In this document: in pieces, positions 1 through 8,494 of the stretch
How the letters are laid out: every line of letters starts with the position of its first letter
Numbering within the stretch: position 1 is the first letter of the stretch
Source of the DNA: Streptomyces sp. HUAS ZL42
GTDB taxonomy: Bacteria; Actinomycetota; Actinomycetes; Streptomycetales; Streptomycetaceae
Reading direction: 5' to 3'
DNA length: 64,000 nt
Assembly: GCF_040782645.1 (NCBI RefSeq)
Contig: NZ_CP160403.1
Coordinates: forward strand, 8,405,001-8,469,000
Made by a program: the position numbers and the translations under genes
The notes under the pieces: model-generated
Told to the model about the DNA's origin: nothing
Databases searched by the model: none
Seen by the model: the letters and a program-made list of their open reading frames with translations, nothing else

Positions 1-791
1 GGATCGTCGTTCATCGGGCAGTGACCGCAGCCGGGCAGCCGCACCAGCCGGGCGCGGGGAATGATGTGCTTGGCGCGGACACCCTGGCGACGCACGAGCA
101 GCCAGTCCCTGGTGCCCCAGGCCACGGTGACCGGCAGCTCGGGGATGTCGTCGGTGAACCGGACGGTGGTTCCCGCCCGGAGGGTCTGGTCGAACCCGGT
201 GGCCTGCGCCAGGGCGAGCGTCTCGGCGACCACGGCCTCGGGTGAGCGGCGGGCGGGGCGGGCGTAGATCGTGCTCGTCAGTGCCGCGCGGCCCAGCGCC
301 GTGCGCGACAGCTGCTCGACCATCGGCAGCGGCAGACGACGCGAGATGTGCCGCATCGTGAGCAGGATGCCGAAGGCGTAGCGCCGCTCGGCCTCCGACC
401 AGAACCCGGCCGGGGACAGCGCGGTGACGGACCGTACGAGGTTCTCGCGGCCGAGCTCCAGGGCGAGCAGACCGCCGAGCGAGTTGCCCGCCACATGGGG
501 ACGATCGAGGTCCATGGCCTCGCAGAACGCGCCGAAGACCTCCGTCGTCGTCGGCAGGTCGTACGCGAGGCCGTCCGGCAGGCCCGGGGACGCGCCGAAC
601 CCGGGCAGGTCCACGGCGATCACGTCGCGCTCGGTCGCGAGGATGTCCACGACCGGGTCCCAGGCCTGCCTGTGGTGGCCGATGCCGTGCAGCAGGAGCA
701 GCGGTTCTCCGGTGCCCACGCGCGCGTAGGAGACGGTCACGTTCCGCGGGCCCTGTGCGGAGGGGACCTTGAAGGAGACGGTGGCGGGCAT
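1..791 (-). CDS. alpha/beta hydrolase, C-terminus outside window
   Basis: Serine hydrolase of the alpha/beta fold; the substrate cannot be told from sequence. The frame opens at the ATG at 791 and runs off the left edge after about 263 codons. Visible are the oxyanion-hole HGIG (residues 35-38), the nucleophile elbow GNSLGG with Ser104, Asp229 in AWGTRD and His257 in GCGH. The whole catalytic triad is therefore present and probably only a short C-terminal tail is missing. No signal peptide is seen, so it is probably cytoplasmic. It shares direction with the F420-type reductase upstream, but about 110 bp separate them, so co-transcription is uncertain. Family call is firm; function is open. 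Confidence 0.85.
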   Translation of the reverse strand, partial: MPATVSFKVPSAQGPRNVTVSYARVGTGEPLLLLHGIGHHRQAWDPVVDILATERDVIAVDLPGFGASPGLPDGLAYDLPTTTEVFGAFCEAMDLDRPHVAGNSLGGLLALELGRENLVRSVTALSPAGFWSEAERRYAFGILLTMRHISRRLPLPMVEQLSRTALGRAALTSTIYARPARRSPEAVVAETLALAQATGFDQTLRAGTTVRFTDDIPELPVTVAWGTRDWLLVRRQGVRAKHIIPRARLVRLPGCGHCPMNDD

Positions 792-899
792 GGTGGTGCT
801 CCTCTGGGACTCACTGACGGACGACTCGTAGACAGCTTGTCAGCAATTGCTACCGGCGGGTAGCCCCCAGTTCCTGTCCGCCACGAGCGCGTACATCCC

Positions 900-1553
900 T
901 CAATGCGCCCGCCGCACCTCGAAGTTGAAGTCGGCATGCCCGAAGCGCCGGAGCAGGCCGAGCCACAGCGGCAGCAGCATCTCCACGCTCCGCGCCTCCC
1001 GGATGCCGCCCAGATCCAGCACCCGGTCGGCCGGCCAGCCGAACTCCCCGAGCAGTGCGGTGACCCGTTCCTTGGCGCTCGCGTCGTCACCGCAGACGAA
1101 GATGTGGTGCTCGCCCGGCACCCGGCCCGGGTCCACCATCACCTGGCAGTTGACGGTGTTGAGGCTCTTCACCACGCGCGCGTGCGGGAAGGCGCGCTGG
1201 ATCTGCTCACCGACGCTGTCCGACTCGACGGGCGACAGCCGCAGCTCCCCGTTCTCGAACGCCAGGGGGTTGGAGAGGTCGACCACCACCTTGCCGTCGA
1301 GGTTCTCCGCGCCGGCCGCCTCCAGCGCGGCGAGTGCCACGCGTCCGCCGACCGCGTTGACGACCACCTCGGCGGCCGCGGCCGCCTCGGCGAAGGTACC
1401 GGCGCCCGCCCGGGCGCCTGCGTGGGCAGCCCATTCAAGGGCGGCCGGATTGTCCTTCGTGCGCGAGCCCAGCATGACGTCGTGGCCGAGCTCCACCAGC
1501 TTGCTGCCGATGGTGCGGCCGACGTCGCCCGTGCCCAGTACCGCGTATCGCAT
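900..1553 (-). CDS. NAD(P)-binding F420-dependent NADP reductase-like protein
   Basis: 217-residue Rossmann protein of the F420-dependent NADP oxidoreductase (NpdG/FNO-like) family. The N-terminus carries the dinucleotide motif LGTGDVGRTIG (residues 6-16), followed by GSRT, usual for NADP-preferring members. The middle has VVVDLSNPL and VVKSLNTVN, typical of the family, and the length is normal. Members move hydride between F420 and NADP(H), but many actinobacterial paralogues are only annotated by homology and use other substrates. The start is the ATG at 1553. It is divergent from the GntR gene across about 300 bp, so the two may share control. Confidence 0.85.
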   Translation of the reverse strand: MRYAVLGTGDVGRTIGSKLVELGHDVMLGSRTKDNPAALEWAAHAGARAGAGTFAEAAAAAEVVVNAVGGRVALAALEAAGAENLDGKVVVDLSNPLAFENGELRLSPVESDSVGEQIQRAFPHARVVKSLNTVNCQVMVDPGRVPGEHHIFVCGDDASAKERVTALLGEFGWPADRVLDLGGIREARSVEMLLPLWLGLLRRFGHADFNFEVRRAH

Positions 1554-1745
1554 GGCGTCCTCCCGTCCTGCGGACCGTGTCGGGCCCCTGGGTCATTCTG
1601 CGCCGGACCATCGGAAATCGCCCGGACGCGGCCGGACGTGTCGGTGCCCGAGAACGTTGCCGGCATGTCACGAATGCCGGGCTGTACGAACGTCCCGTGA
1701 ACGCTTCGCCGCGCAGCGCCGGAGCGCCTCGCAAGGGATCGAGGA

Positions 1746-1780
1746 TTGGTCTTGACCAAGGGTGGGGGCCGTCCTATGGT
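1746..1780 (+). promoter_or_regulatory. promoter with dre-like palindrome upstream of GntR gene
   Basis: The palindrome TTGGTCTTGACCAA (1746-1759) differs at one base from the central TGGTCTAGACCA of the DasR responsive element (dre) known from Streptomyces. TTGACC at 1752-1757 also serves as a good -35 box, with TATGGT at 1775-1780 after a 17-bp spacer. The operator therefore covers the -35. Binding by DasR or by the adjacent GntR protein is inference. The rest of the 1554-1856 gap shows no gene. Confidence 0.65.
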
Positions 1781-1856
1781 CGCAGATAAGTGCAACAACC
1801 TTTAATAAACAAGGGCGCTAAAACGCCGCCGGACCACGGCGATTGCGGAGGACAGG

Positions 1857-2618
1857 GTGGGGACCACGCAACTGGAAACGGTGCCGGAACCGAAGTACTG
1901 GCACCTCAGGACCGTGCTCAGCGAGGCATTGGACTCCGAGTTCTCGGTGGGGGAGATCCTGCCCAACGAACGCGACCTCGCCGCCCGCTTCGGCGTCGCC
2001 CGCGCCACGCTCCGCCAGGCCCTGGAGCAGCTCGAGCTGGAAGGCAGGCTGCAGCGCCGCCGCGGCGTGGGTACGACCGTCGCCCCGCCGCGCATGGGCG
2101 TGGCCGTCGGTACGGAGCAGCACACCTGGCCGGGGGCGGCCGATGACGCCTGGCAGCCCGTCGACTGCACCACGGCGGTGCCGCCCGCGGCCGTCGCCGA
2201 CGCCCTGGAGACCGGCCGCGACGAGCCGGTGCACATCCTGCGCCGCTCCCGTGTGACGCACGGCCAGCCGGTCGCCGCGGAACTGCTCTACGTCCCCCGG
2301 TCGTCGGTGCCCGACCTCTCCGCCATCGACGCTCCGTCCGGGGCTGCACGCGCGCGTGCCGTGCTGCGCGAGCTGCACCGGCTGGCGCTCGAGGGCCAGG
2401 ACCGCGCCGTGGAGCTCGGCTCGGCCCGCGCGGACGACGCCAAGGAACTCGACCGGCTGCCCGGGGCGCCCGTCCTCGTCGTCACGACACGCTTCTTCGC
2501 CGAGGCGCGCACAGCGGCGCTCTCGGTCGCCACGTACCGCGCGGACACCTGCCGGCTGACCTTCGCCGACTCGGGCGGCGTGGAGATCCACCACAGTCCG
2601 GAGCGCCAGGCCTCCTGA
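1857..2618 (+). CDS. GntR-family regulator (HutC/DasR-like)
   Basis: 253-residue regulator with an N-terminal winged helix (about residues 13-75: LPNERDLAARFGVARATLRQ, then a VGTTVAP wing) and a C-terminal UTRA ligand-binding domain (about 95-245). This is the HutC/DasR subfamily layout, whose members usually sense small sugars, phosphosugars or amino-acid derivatives. The GTG start at 1857 follows GGAGGACAG, a good ribosome binding site. A dre-like palindrome overlaps the upstream -35 box, suggesting autoregulation or DasR control. No transporter or catabolic operon adjoins it, so the ligand cannot be guessed. Confidence 0.9.
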   Translation: MGTTQLETVPEPKYWHLRTVLSEALDSEFSVGEILPNERDLAARFGVARATLRQALEQLELEGRLQRRRGVGTTVAPPRMGVAVGTEQHTWPGAADDAWQPVDCTTAVPPAAVADALETGRDEPVHILRRSRVTHGQPVAAELLYVPRSSVPDLSAIDAPSGAARARAVLRELHRLALEGQDRAVELGSARADDAKELDRLPGAPVLVVTTRFFAEARTAALSVATYRADTCRLTFADSGGVEIHHSPERQAS

Positions 2619-2631
2619 ACATCACTCGCGT

Positions 2632-2658
2632 CGCGCCCCGGAACCACTCCGGGGCGCG
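2632..2658 (+). terminator. Rho-independent terminator after GntR gene
   Basis: Perfect inverted repeat CGCGCCCCGGA (2632-2642) and TCCGGGGCGCG (2648-2658) with a 5-nt loop, followed by CCTTGTTGTG. It lies 14 bp past the GntR stop codon. Confidence 0.75.
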
Positions 2659-2662
2659 CCTT

Positions 2663-2890
2663 GTTGTGACCACGGTCCCGGCCCCGGCCCCGGCCACGGC
2701 CCCGGCTCCGGCCCGGCTCCGGCCCCGGTCCCGGTCACGGGTGCGGGTGCGGCCACGGCCCCGGTCCCGGGCGCGGGTGCGGCCACGGCCCCGGTCACGG
2801 GCGCGGGTGCGGGTGCGGGTGCGGGTGCGGCCCCGGCCCCGGTCACGGCCCCGGCCACGGGCGCGGCCCCGGCCCCGGTCCCGGGCGCGG
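2663..2890. repeat. degenerate hexamer tract of CCGGYC / GGGTGC units
   Basis: About 230 bp built almost wholly from six-base units (CCGGCC, CCGGTC, CCACGG, GGGTGC, GGGCGC) in loose tandem, with the strand bias switching between C-rich and G-rich blocks. It fills the gap between the GntR terminator and the ROK stop codon and ends exactly at that stop. Open frames through it encode only Pro/Ala or Arg/Pro runs and are not genes. Confidence 0.8.
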
Positions 2891-4048
2891 TCAGCGCCGC
2901 GCCGTCACCGTGCCCTCCACCGCGAACAGCTGCTCCTCGACATGGTCGAGGGCGAGCCGAAGGGCGCCCATCGCCACGGCCGCCTCACCGAGCAGTGACA
3001 GGGTCACCCTCGGCGGCCGCAGGCAGTACCGCGCGAGTTCGTCCCGCAGCGGTTCCAGCACACCGTCCAGGCCGGCGGCCCAGCCACCGATGACGACGAG
3101 TTCCGGGTCGAGGGCCAGCACGAGCGCCGCGACGTCGTGGACGAGGCGCTGGTTGAAGCGGTCGACGGCCGCCCGCGCGCGCTGGTCCCCCTCGCGGGCC
3201 CGTGCGAAGACATGGGCGACCGCCTGCTCGTCCAGCGGATGCAGCGGCTCGTCCGTCGTGGACAGCAGCGTCTCCGGAGTCACCTCGCGGCCCAGCAGGT
3301 GCAGCGCGCCGATCTCGCCGGCCGCCCCGCCGTACCCCCGGTGCAGCCGCCCGCCGATGAGCGAACCGGCACCCGGGCTCAGCCCCGCCAGCACGAACAC
3401 GATGTCGTCGGACTCGGTCGCGGAGCCCTTCCAGTGCTCGGCGACCGCCGCGGCGTTGGCGTCGTTCTCGACCAGGACCGGGCACTTGAAGGAGCGGCTC
3501 AGCCGTTCGCCGAGACGCAGGCCCGTCCACTGCGGCAGCGCCGTGCTCAGCCGCACGGTGCCGTCCGCCTCGACGATCCCCGGCGTGGCCACCCCCACCG
3601 CCCGCAGCGAGCCGCGCGCGACCCCGGCCCGGCGAAGCAGTTCGGCGACCGCGGTGCGCAGCCGCTCCAGGCGCTCGTCCGCCGCAGCCGTCTCGTCGAC
3701 GTCCTTGGCCTGCGCGCCGAGCACCCGGCCGTCCAGGTCGGCGAGGAGCGCGGCGACCCGGTGCGGCCCGATCTCCAGACCCAGTAGATGCCCTGCCTCC
3801 GCGCGGAACCTGAAACGCCGCGCGGGCCGCCCCTGCCGCCGGACGACGCTCTCGTCGGCGGCCTTCTCGACGACGAGACCCGCCTCGATGAGGTCCTCGA
3901 CGACTCCCTCGACGGTCGGCCGGGACAGCCCGGTCACCCGGGTGATCTCCGTCAGCGTCGCGCAGTCCACGGCACGCAGTGCGTGCAGCACCACCGCGGA
4001 ATTGATCCTTCGCAGCAGCGAGGGATCGCCGCCGGTCAGCCGCCCCAA
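2891..4048 (-). CDS. ROK-family transcriptional regulator
   Basis: 385-residue ROK protein: an N-terminal winged helix ([20 protein letters not shown], about residues 29-48) and a C-terminal actin-fold ROK domain with [13 protein letters not shown] and [13 protein letters not shown]. The CxCGxxGC zinc motif of sugar-kinase ROK members is absent; the region after [10 protein letters not shown] has no cysteines. A regulator responding to a sugar is therefore more likely than a kinase. The start chosen is TTG at 4048, because GGGAGGA lies six bases upstream and family members begin with a similar sequence just ahead of [11 protein letters not shown]. The frame stays open upstream through unrelated sequence. 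The hexamer tract abuts its 3' end. Confidence 0.85.
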   Translation of the reverse strand: MGRLTGGDPSLLRRINSAVVLHALRAVDCATLTEITRVTGLSRPTVEGVVEDLIEAGLVVEKAADESVVRRQGRPARRFRFRAEAGHLLGLEIGPHRVAALLADLDGRVLGAQAKDVDETAAADERLERLRTAVAELLRRAGVARGSLRAVGVATPGIVEADGTVRLSTALPQWTGLRLGERLSRSFKCPVLVENDANAAAVAEHWKGSATESDDIVFVLAGLSPGAGSLIGGRLHRGYGGAAGEIGALHLLGREVTPETLLSTTDEPLHPLDEQAVAHVFARAREGDQRARAAVDRFNQRLVHDVAALVLALDPELVVIGGWAAGLDGVLEPLRDELARYCLRPPRVTLSLLGEAAVAMGALRLALDHVEEQLFAVEGTVTARR

Positions 4049-4149
4049 GGTCCGTCCTCCCAGCTTGTGCGCATTGTGGGGCGGATCGTACTCGGCACGG
4101 CGGAACCCGGCGAGAGCCGCCCCCGCCGACCACCTGCGGCCGCGCCGGA

Positions 4150-4605
4150 TCAGCCCGGTGCCACGAACCCCGACTCGTACGCTGTGATCACCGCCTGGGT
4201 GCGGTCTCGGGCCCCCAGCTTCGCCAGCACGGCGCTGACGTGCGACTTCACCGTCTCCGTGCCGACGACCAGCCGGGCGGCGATCTCCGCGTTCGACAGC
4301 CCGCGGGCCATCAGCCGCAGCACCTCGGCCTCCCGCTCGGTCAGCCGGGCGCGCTCCAGCACGTCCCGGGCCGCCCGGTTCCCTCCGCCGTCGCCGTACT
4401 CGGCGGCGAGCCGCCGCACCGACGCGGGAAACAGCAGCGACTCGCCCTCGGCGACCAGCCGCACGGCATGCACGATCTCGGCAGTCCGGGCCCGCTTCAG
4501 CAGGAACCCGTCGGCACCGGCGCGCAGCGCCTCGTACACGTACTCGCCGTTCTCGAAGGTCGTCACCACAGGCACCGCCACGCTCGGCGGCCGCTCCTGC
4601 ACCAC
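4150..4605 (-). pseudogene. NarL/LuxR response regulator, 5'-truncated
   Basis: The remaining 151 codons hold the back half of a receiver domain ([21 protein letters not shown]) and a complete LuxR helix-turn-helix ([20 protein letters not shown] onward). The receiver front, with the acidic pocket and the phospho-accepting Asp, is missing. Similarity stops at about 4605, where sequence of a divergent ABC ATPase begins. One deletion therefore removed this gene's start, its promoter and the neighbour's start. A GTG at 4605 could still start a short protein, but no ribosome binding site is seen and phosphorylation would be impossible. Confidence 0.8.
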
Positions 4606-5319
4606 GCTCCGCGAACCCCTGCGCCACGTGGGCGCCCTCCTCGAGGCTCAGGCCGCGCACGGCTCCCGCACCGGGCGGGACCACCTGCGCGCCCTGGCCG
4701 TGAGCAACCGCATCCCCGACAGCAGGGTCGACGAGGTGCTGGAGGAGACCGGGATCGCACCGGTGGCGGGCCGGCGGGTGAAGACGTACTCCCTGGGCAT
4801 GCGCCAACGGCTGGCCATCGCGGGCGCCCTGCTCGGTGACCCCGAGGTCATCATGCTCGACGAGCCCTCGAACGGCCTCGATCCCGAAGGCATTGTCTGG
4901 GCCCGGGGTTGATGCGCCGGCTCGCGGGGGAGGGACGCACAACCCTGGTCTCCAGCCACCTCATGAGCGAGACGGCGTCCTTCGCGGACCACCTCGTCGT
5001 CCTCGGACGTGGCCGCCTGCTAACCGACACCCCGATGCGGGACTTCATCCACGCGCGCGTGCAACCACGCGTACGGATCCGCACGACGGACGCCGCCGCT
5101 CTCGAGAACGTCCTCGCCCGGCACGGTCTCGACGCCGACCGGCACGACGCGGGGTGCTGGACCGTGCACCACGCGCGCGTGGAGGACGTGGGTCGGCTCG
5201 CTTCCGGCGCCGGCCTCTCGATTCTCGAACTGGCCGCGGAGGAGGGCACCTTGGAGCAGGCCTACCTCGATCTGACGGCCGCCGAAGCCGAGTTCACCGC
5301 ACCGCCGCGGCAGGCCTGA
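4606..5319 (+). pseudogene. ABC transporter ATP-binding subunit, 5'-truncated and frameshifted
   Basis: Remnant of a daunorubicin/bacitracin-type exporter ATPase. It begins mid-protein ([17 protein letters not shown]), so the Walker A loop is gone. Signature ([17 protein letters not shown]) and Walker B ([15 protein letters not shown]) follow. At about 4905-4910 a one-base deletion shifts the frame: [12 protein letters not shown] hits a stop at 4912, while the continuation [20 protein letters not shown] runs in the next frame to 5319. Two independent lesions make it clearly dead. Its partner permease follows directly. Confidence 0.88.
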
Positions 5320-5321
5320 CC

Positions 5322-5876
5322 ATGGCATTCGCACCCGTTCTCCACTCCGAGTGGATCAAGATCCGTACTCCGCGTTCGCAGCTCGGCAGCCTCTGCGCGG
5401 TCCTCCTCGCCACCGTGGCCTTCTCCGCGCTCGCCGGACTCGACACCGACGGCGACGACTTCGACCCGCTGTTCGCCGTCTTCTCCGGCGTCATCTTCGG
5501 GCAGATCGCCGCGATCGCGTTCGGCACGACGGCCGTGTCGAGCGAGTTCCAGGCAGGCGCACTGCGGCTGTCGCTGGCGGCGGTGCCCGACCGGGGGCGG
5601 TGGTTCACGGCCGAGGTGACCGCGATCGGGGTGCCCGTCCTGGCCGTGGGACTGGTCACCGGGCCGGTGAGCCTGGCGGTGGGCAGAGCGGTCCTCGGCG
5701 CCGACGCCGACGGGCTGGGCAACCTCGCCGACTTCCTGCCCGACCGGGCCGGCCAAGTGGCGCTCCACGCAACCTGGGAGGGCAGCCTGGGGCCGTGGAC
5801 GGGACTTGGGGTGTGCGCCCTGTGGGCGGCGGCCCTGCTGGCGGGAGCGCGGCGCTTGAGCCGCAGGGACGCCTGA
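5322..5876 (+). pseudogene. ABC-2 type permease with internal deletion
   Basis: 184-codon frame starting ATG two bases after the ATPase remnant. The N-terminal part (LHSEWIKIRTPRSQLGSLCA, then a first membrane span, AIAFGTTAVSSEFQ) is typical of ABC-2 permeases of about 250 residues. After DADGLGN the sequence jumps to LADFLPDRAGQVALH, a C-terminal segment, so roughly 60-70 residues holding two or three membrane helices appear lost. With the ATPase also broken, this is best read as a third lesion in a decaying exporter operon. That it is still translated cannot be excluded. Confidence 0.65.
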
Positions 5877-5933
5877 TCCCACCAGGTCACTGACGCCCCG
5901 CCACTTGTCAGTGGCGGCCGCTTTACTGGAGTC

Positions 5934-6377
5934 ATGGACATCGCGCACTGCCTCGCCACGATCGATCTGCTGTGCACCCGGGAGTTTCCGACGGAGCACG
6001 GCAGGACGGACGTCGGCGAGGCAGGTCCCGGCTATTTCACAGCCGAATTACAGACCAGCGGCGAGTTCTGGGACGACGACGGGTCGGAGCGCGAGGAGAC
6101 GGCGGCGCAGTACGAGTACGACAGGGACGGCCTGTCCGAGCGGCTGGCCGAGCGCTGGGGGCCGCCGGACAGGTTCAGCCTGGCGAGTGTTCTCGACCGG
6201 TTCATGGAGGGCGAAGACATACCCGCGCCGTGGGGGACTCTGAGCGGTCACGTTCCGAATCTGTACCTGTGGCAGCCACCCCGGGTGGAGCGCTACGTCG
6301 CCCTGGGCGTCTCCCAGTGGGACAAGGAACTCCCCTTCCAGCTCCTCGCGATCGTGACGGAGGTGGACCCACCCTGA
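5934..6377 (+). CDS. hypothetical protein
   Basis: 147-residue soluble, acidic protein of unrecognised family, starting at ATG 5934 just downstream of the ABC remnant. It is rich in Asp/Glu (DDDGSEREETAAQYEYD) and contains WDKELPFQLLAIVTEVDPP near its end. No signal peptide, membrane helix or known catalytic motif is visible. It converges with the glycosylase gene on the other strand, leaving only 4 bp between stop codons. Confidence 0.6.
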   Translation: MDIAHCLATIDLLCTREFPTEHGRTDVGEAGPGYFTAELQTSGEFWDDDGSEREETAAQYEYDRDGLSERLAERWGPPDRFSLASVLDRFMEGEDIPAPWGTLSGHVPNLYLWQPPRVERYVALGVSQWDKELPFQLLAIVTEVDPP

Positions 6378-6381
6378 CCCG

Positions 6382-6903
6382 CTAACCCTCCGCCGCCTCC
6401 CGCAGCAGCGCGAACTCCTCCGCCATCGTGGGGGCCGTCCAATGCGCGTTCAGCCCGCTCGGATTCGGCAGCACCCACACACGCGTGTCCCCGATCACCC
6501 GCTCCTGCGGGCCCACCCGGGCCTTGCGGTCGTCGAAAGCGGCCCGGTACGCGGTGACGCCCACGACCGCCAGCCACCGCGGCCGCAGCCGTGCCACCTT
6601 CAGCGCCAGCAGCCGCCCGCCCTCCCGGTACTCCTCCGCGGTCAGCTCGTCCGCCCGAGCCGTCGCCCGCTCCACCACGTTCGTGATCCCGAGGCCGTAC
6701 GACAGCAACTCCCGCTGCTCCGACGGCCGCATGAGCCTCGGCGTGAACCCGGACAGATGCAGCACCGGCCAGAACCGGTTGCCGGGGCGGGCGAAGTGAT
6801 GGCCCGTGGCGGCCGTCATGAGCCCAGGGTTGATACCGCAGAACAGCACACGGAGGCCGTCCGCGACGACGTCCGGTACGAGACGGTCGCGGGCGGCCTC
6901 CAA
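6382..6903 (-). CDS. mug: G/U mismatch-specific DNA glycosylase (Mug/TDG family)
   Basis: Removes uracil or thymine mispaired with G. The family signatures are present: FCGINPG near residue 22 for uracil binding and the catalytic region, and LPNPSGLNAHW near residue 148 for the intercalation loop. The 173-residue length fits. The first standard start is TTG at 6903, but the conserved-looking prefix TRFTAQE lies upstream in frame. That prefix could be reached only from a CTG at 6927 inside a CTGA overlap with the purB stop, so the true start may be that rare codon. It is probably co-transcribed with purB. Confidence 0.85.
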   Translation of the reverse strand: MEAARDRLVPDVVADGLRVLFCGINPGLMTAATGHHFARPGNRFWPVLHLSGFTPRLMRPSEQRELLSYGLGITNVVERATARADELTAEEYREGGRLLALKVARLRPRWLAVVGVTAYRAAFDDRKARVGPQERVIGDTRVWVLPNPSGLNAHWTAPTMAEEFALLREAAEG

Positions 6904-6923
6904 CTCCTGAGCGGTGAAGCGCG

Positions 6924-8366
6924 TCAGAGGATCGCTCCGGGGTGGTAGCCCGCGGCCTCGGGGTGCTGCTTGACGATCTCCTCGACACGGCCCACGACAA
7001 CGCCCACCTGGGCGGCCGCCGCACCCGTGAAGGACAGCTTGTCGGCCATCAGCGCATCCAGCTGCGCACGGTCGAGCGGGATGCGCTCGTCGGCGGCCAG
7101 CTTGTCGAGGAGCTCGTTGCGCTCGGCGCCCTGCTCGCGCATCGCGAGGGCGGAGGCGACGGCGTTCTCCTTGATCGCCTCGTGCGCGACCTCGCGGCCG
7201 ACACCCGCGCGCACGGCGCCCATCAGCACCTTGGTGGTGGCGAGGAACGGCAGATAGCGGTCCAGCTCACGGGCGACGACGGCCGGGAAGGCACCGAACT
7301 CGTCGAGCACGGTCAGGAAGGTCTCCAGCAGGCCGTCCAGGGCGAAGAACGCATCCGGGAGGGCCACCCGTCGCACCACCGAGCAGGACACGTCACCCTC
7401 GTTCCACTGGTCGCCCGCCAGCTCGCCGGTCATCGAGGCGTAGCCGCGAAGGATGACCATGAGGCCGTTGACGCGCTCGCAGGAGCGGGTGTTCATCTTG
7501 TGCGGCATGGCGGAGGAGCCGACCTGGCCCGGCTTGAAGCCCTCGGTCACCAGCTCGTGCCCGGCCATCAGCCGGATCGTCTTCGCCAGGGACGACGGTG
7601 CGCCGGCCAGCTGCACGAGCGCGGTCACGACCTCGTAGTCCAGCGAGCGCGGGTAGACCTGGCCGACCGAGGTGAACGCCTGCGAGAAGCCGAGATGCCG
7701 GGCGATCCGGCCCTCCAGCTCCGCGAGCTTCGAGGCGTCCCCGCCGAGCAGGTCCAGCATGTCCTGGGCCGTGCCCACCGGTCCCTTGATGCCGCGCAGC
7801 GGATAGCGGCCGAGCAGTTCCTCGACCCGGCCGTACGCCACGAGCAGCTCGTCGGCGGCCGTCGCGAAACGCTTTCCGAGCGTCGTGGCCTGCGCGGCCA
7901 CGTTGTGCGAGCGGCCGGCCATGACCAGCTCGCCGTACTCGCCCGCGAGCTTGCCGAGCCGCGCCAGCACGGCCACCGTACGATCGCGCATCAGCTCGAG
8001 CGAGAGGCGGATCTGCAGCTGCTCGACGTTCTCCGTGAGGTCGCGGGACGTCATGCCCTTGTGCACCTGCTCATGCCCGGCGAGGTCGTTGAACTCCTCG
8101 ATCCGCGCCTTCACGTCGTGCCGCGTGACCTTCTCGCGCTCGGCGATGGAGGCCAGATCGACCTGGTCGAGGACGCGCTCGTAGTCGGCGAGCGCCTGGT
8201 CCGGCACCTCGATCCCGAGGTCCTTCTGGGCCCGCAGCACGGCGAGCCAGAGCTGACGCTCGAGCTTCACCTTGTGCTCGGGGGACCAGAGCGTGGCGAG
8301 CTCGGCGGAGGCGTAGCGTCCGGCGAGGACGTTCGGGATGCGGGGCTTGGCGGGCGCAGAAGTCAC
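6924..8366 (-). CDS. purB: adenylosuccinate lyase
   Basis: Splits SAICAR and adenylosuccinate to release fumarate in purine synthesis; forms a cytoplasmic homotetramer. The 480-residue product begins with the GTG at 8366 (VTSAPAKPRIPNVLAGRYAS). The fumarase/lyase signature SSAMPHKMNTRSCE is intact, and so is MTSRDLTENVEQ. No ribosome binding site precedes the GTG; instead a -10-like TAAACT sits eight bases upstream, so a leaderless mRNA is likely. The integrated element begins directly at the start codon, so the native promoter has been cut away. Mug follows with a 4-bp overlap if its CTG start is used. Confidence 0.95.
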   Translation of the reverse strand: MTSAPAKPRIPNVLAGRYASAELATLWSPEHKVKLERQLWLAVLRAQKDLGIEVPDQALADYERVLDQVDLASIAEREKVTRHDVKARIEEFNDLAGHEQVHKGMTSRDLTENVEQLQIRLSLELMRDRTVAVLARLGKLAGEYGELVMAGRSHNVAAQATTLGKRFATAADELLVAYGRVEELLGRYPLRGIKGPVGTAQDMLDLLGGDASKLAELEGRIARHLGFSQAFTSVGQVYPRSLDYEVVTALVQLAGAPSSLAKTIRLMAGHELVTEGFKPGQVGSSAMPHKMNTRSCERVNGLMVILRGYASMTGELAGDQWNEGDVSCSVVRRVALPDAFFALDGLLETFLTVLDEFGAFPAVVARELDRYLPFLATTKVLMGAVRAGVGREVAHEAIKENAVASALAMREQGAERNELLDKLAADERIPLDRAQLDALMADKLSFTGAAAAQVGVVVGRVEEIVKQHPEAAGYHPGAIL

Positions 8367-8381
8367 GTAGACGGAGTTTAC
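8367..8381. other. candidate attL of the integrated element
   Basis: GTAGACGGAGTTTAC here matches GTAGACGGATTCTAC at the other end without gaps, 13 of 15, the first nine identical. Both have the form GTAGA-CGGAK-TYTAC, imperfectly self-complementary arms around a 5-bp centre, as expected of a tyrosine-recombinase core. The copy touches the purB GTG codon (8364-8366). On the minus strand it supplies TAAACT, a usable -10. Confidence 0.72.
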
Positions 8382-8416
8382 CTGGGGTCCAGAGGGGCTC
8401 CGGAACGTCCATGCAC

Positions 8417-8447
8417 TCCAGAGCGCCCAGGTCACGGACGCTCTGGA
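8417..8447. repeat. inverted repeat near attL
   Basis: TCCAGAGCG (8417-8425) and CGCTCTGGA (8439-8447) form perfect 9-bp arms with a 13-nt loop. A further CCAGAG stands at 8390, and a 14-bp palindrome GACGGCCGGCCGTC covers the stop of the next gene (8483-8496). It could terminate the HTH gene's transcript towards purB, or bind integrase as arm sites. Confidence 0.5.
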
Positions 8448-8494
8448 CAGGGGCGTTCTGTGAGCCCGTGAGATGAGTGTGAGACGGCCGGCCG

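Noticed and set aside
2666..2998. Pro/Arg-rich frame across the hexamer tract
   Set aside because: Translation of simple repeats in all frames; no start signal and no similarity to repeat proteins.
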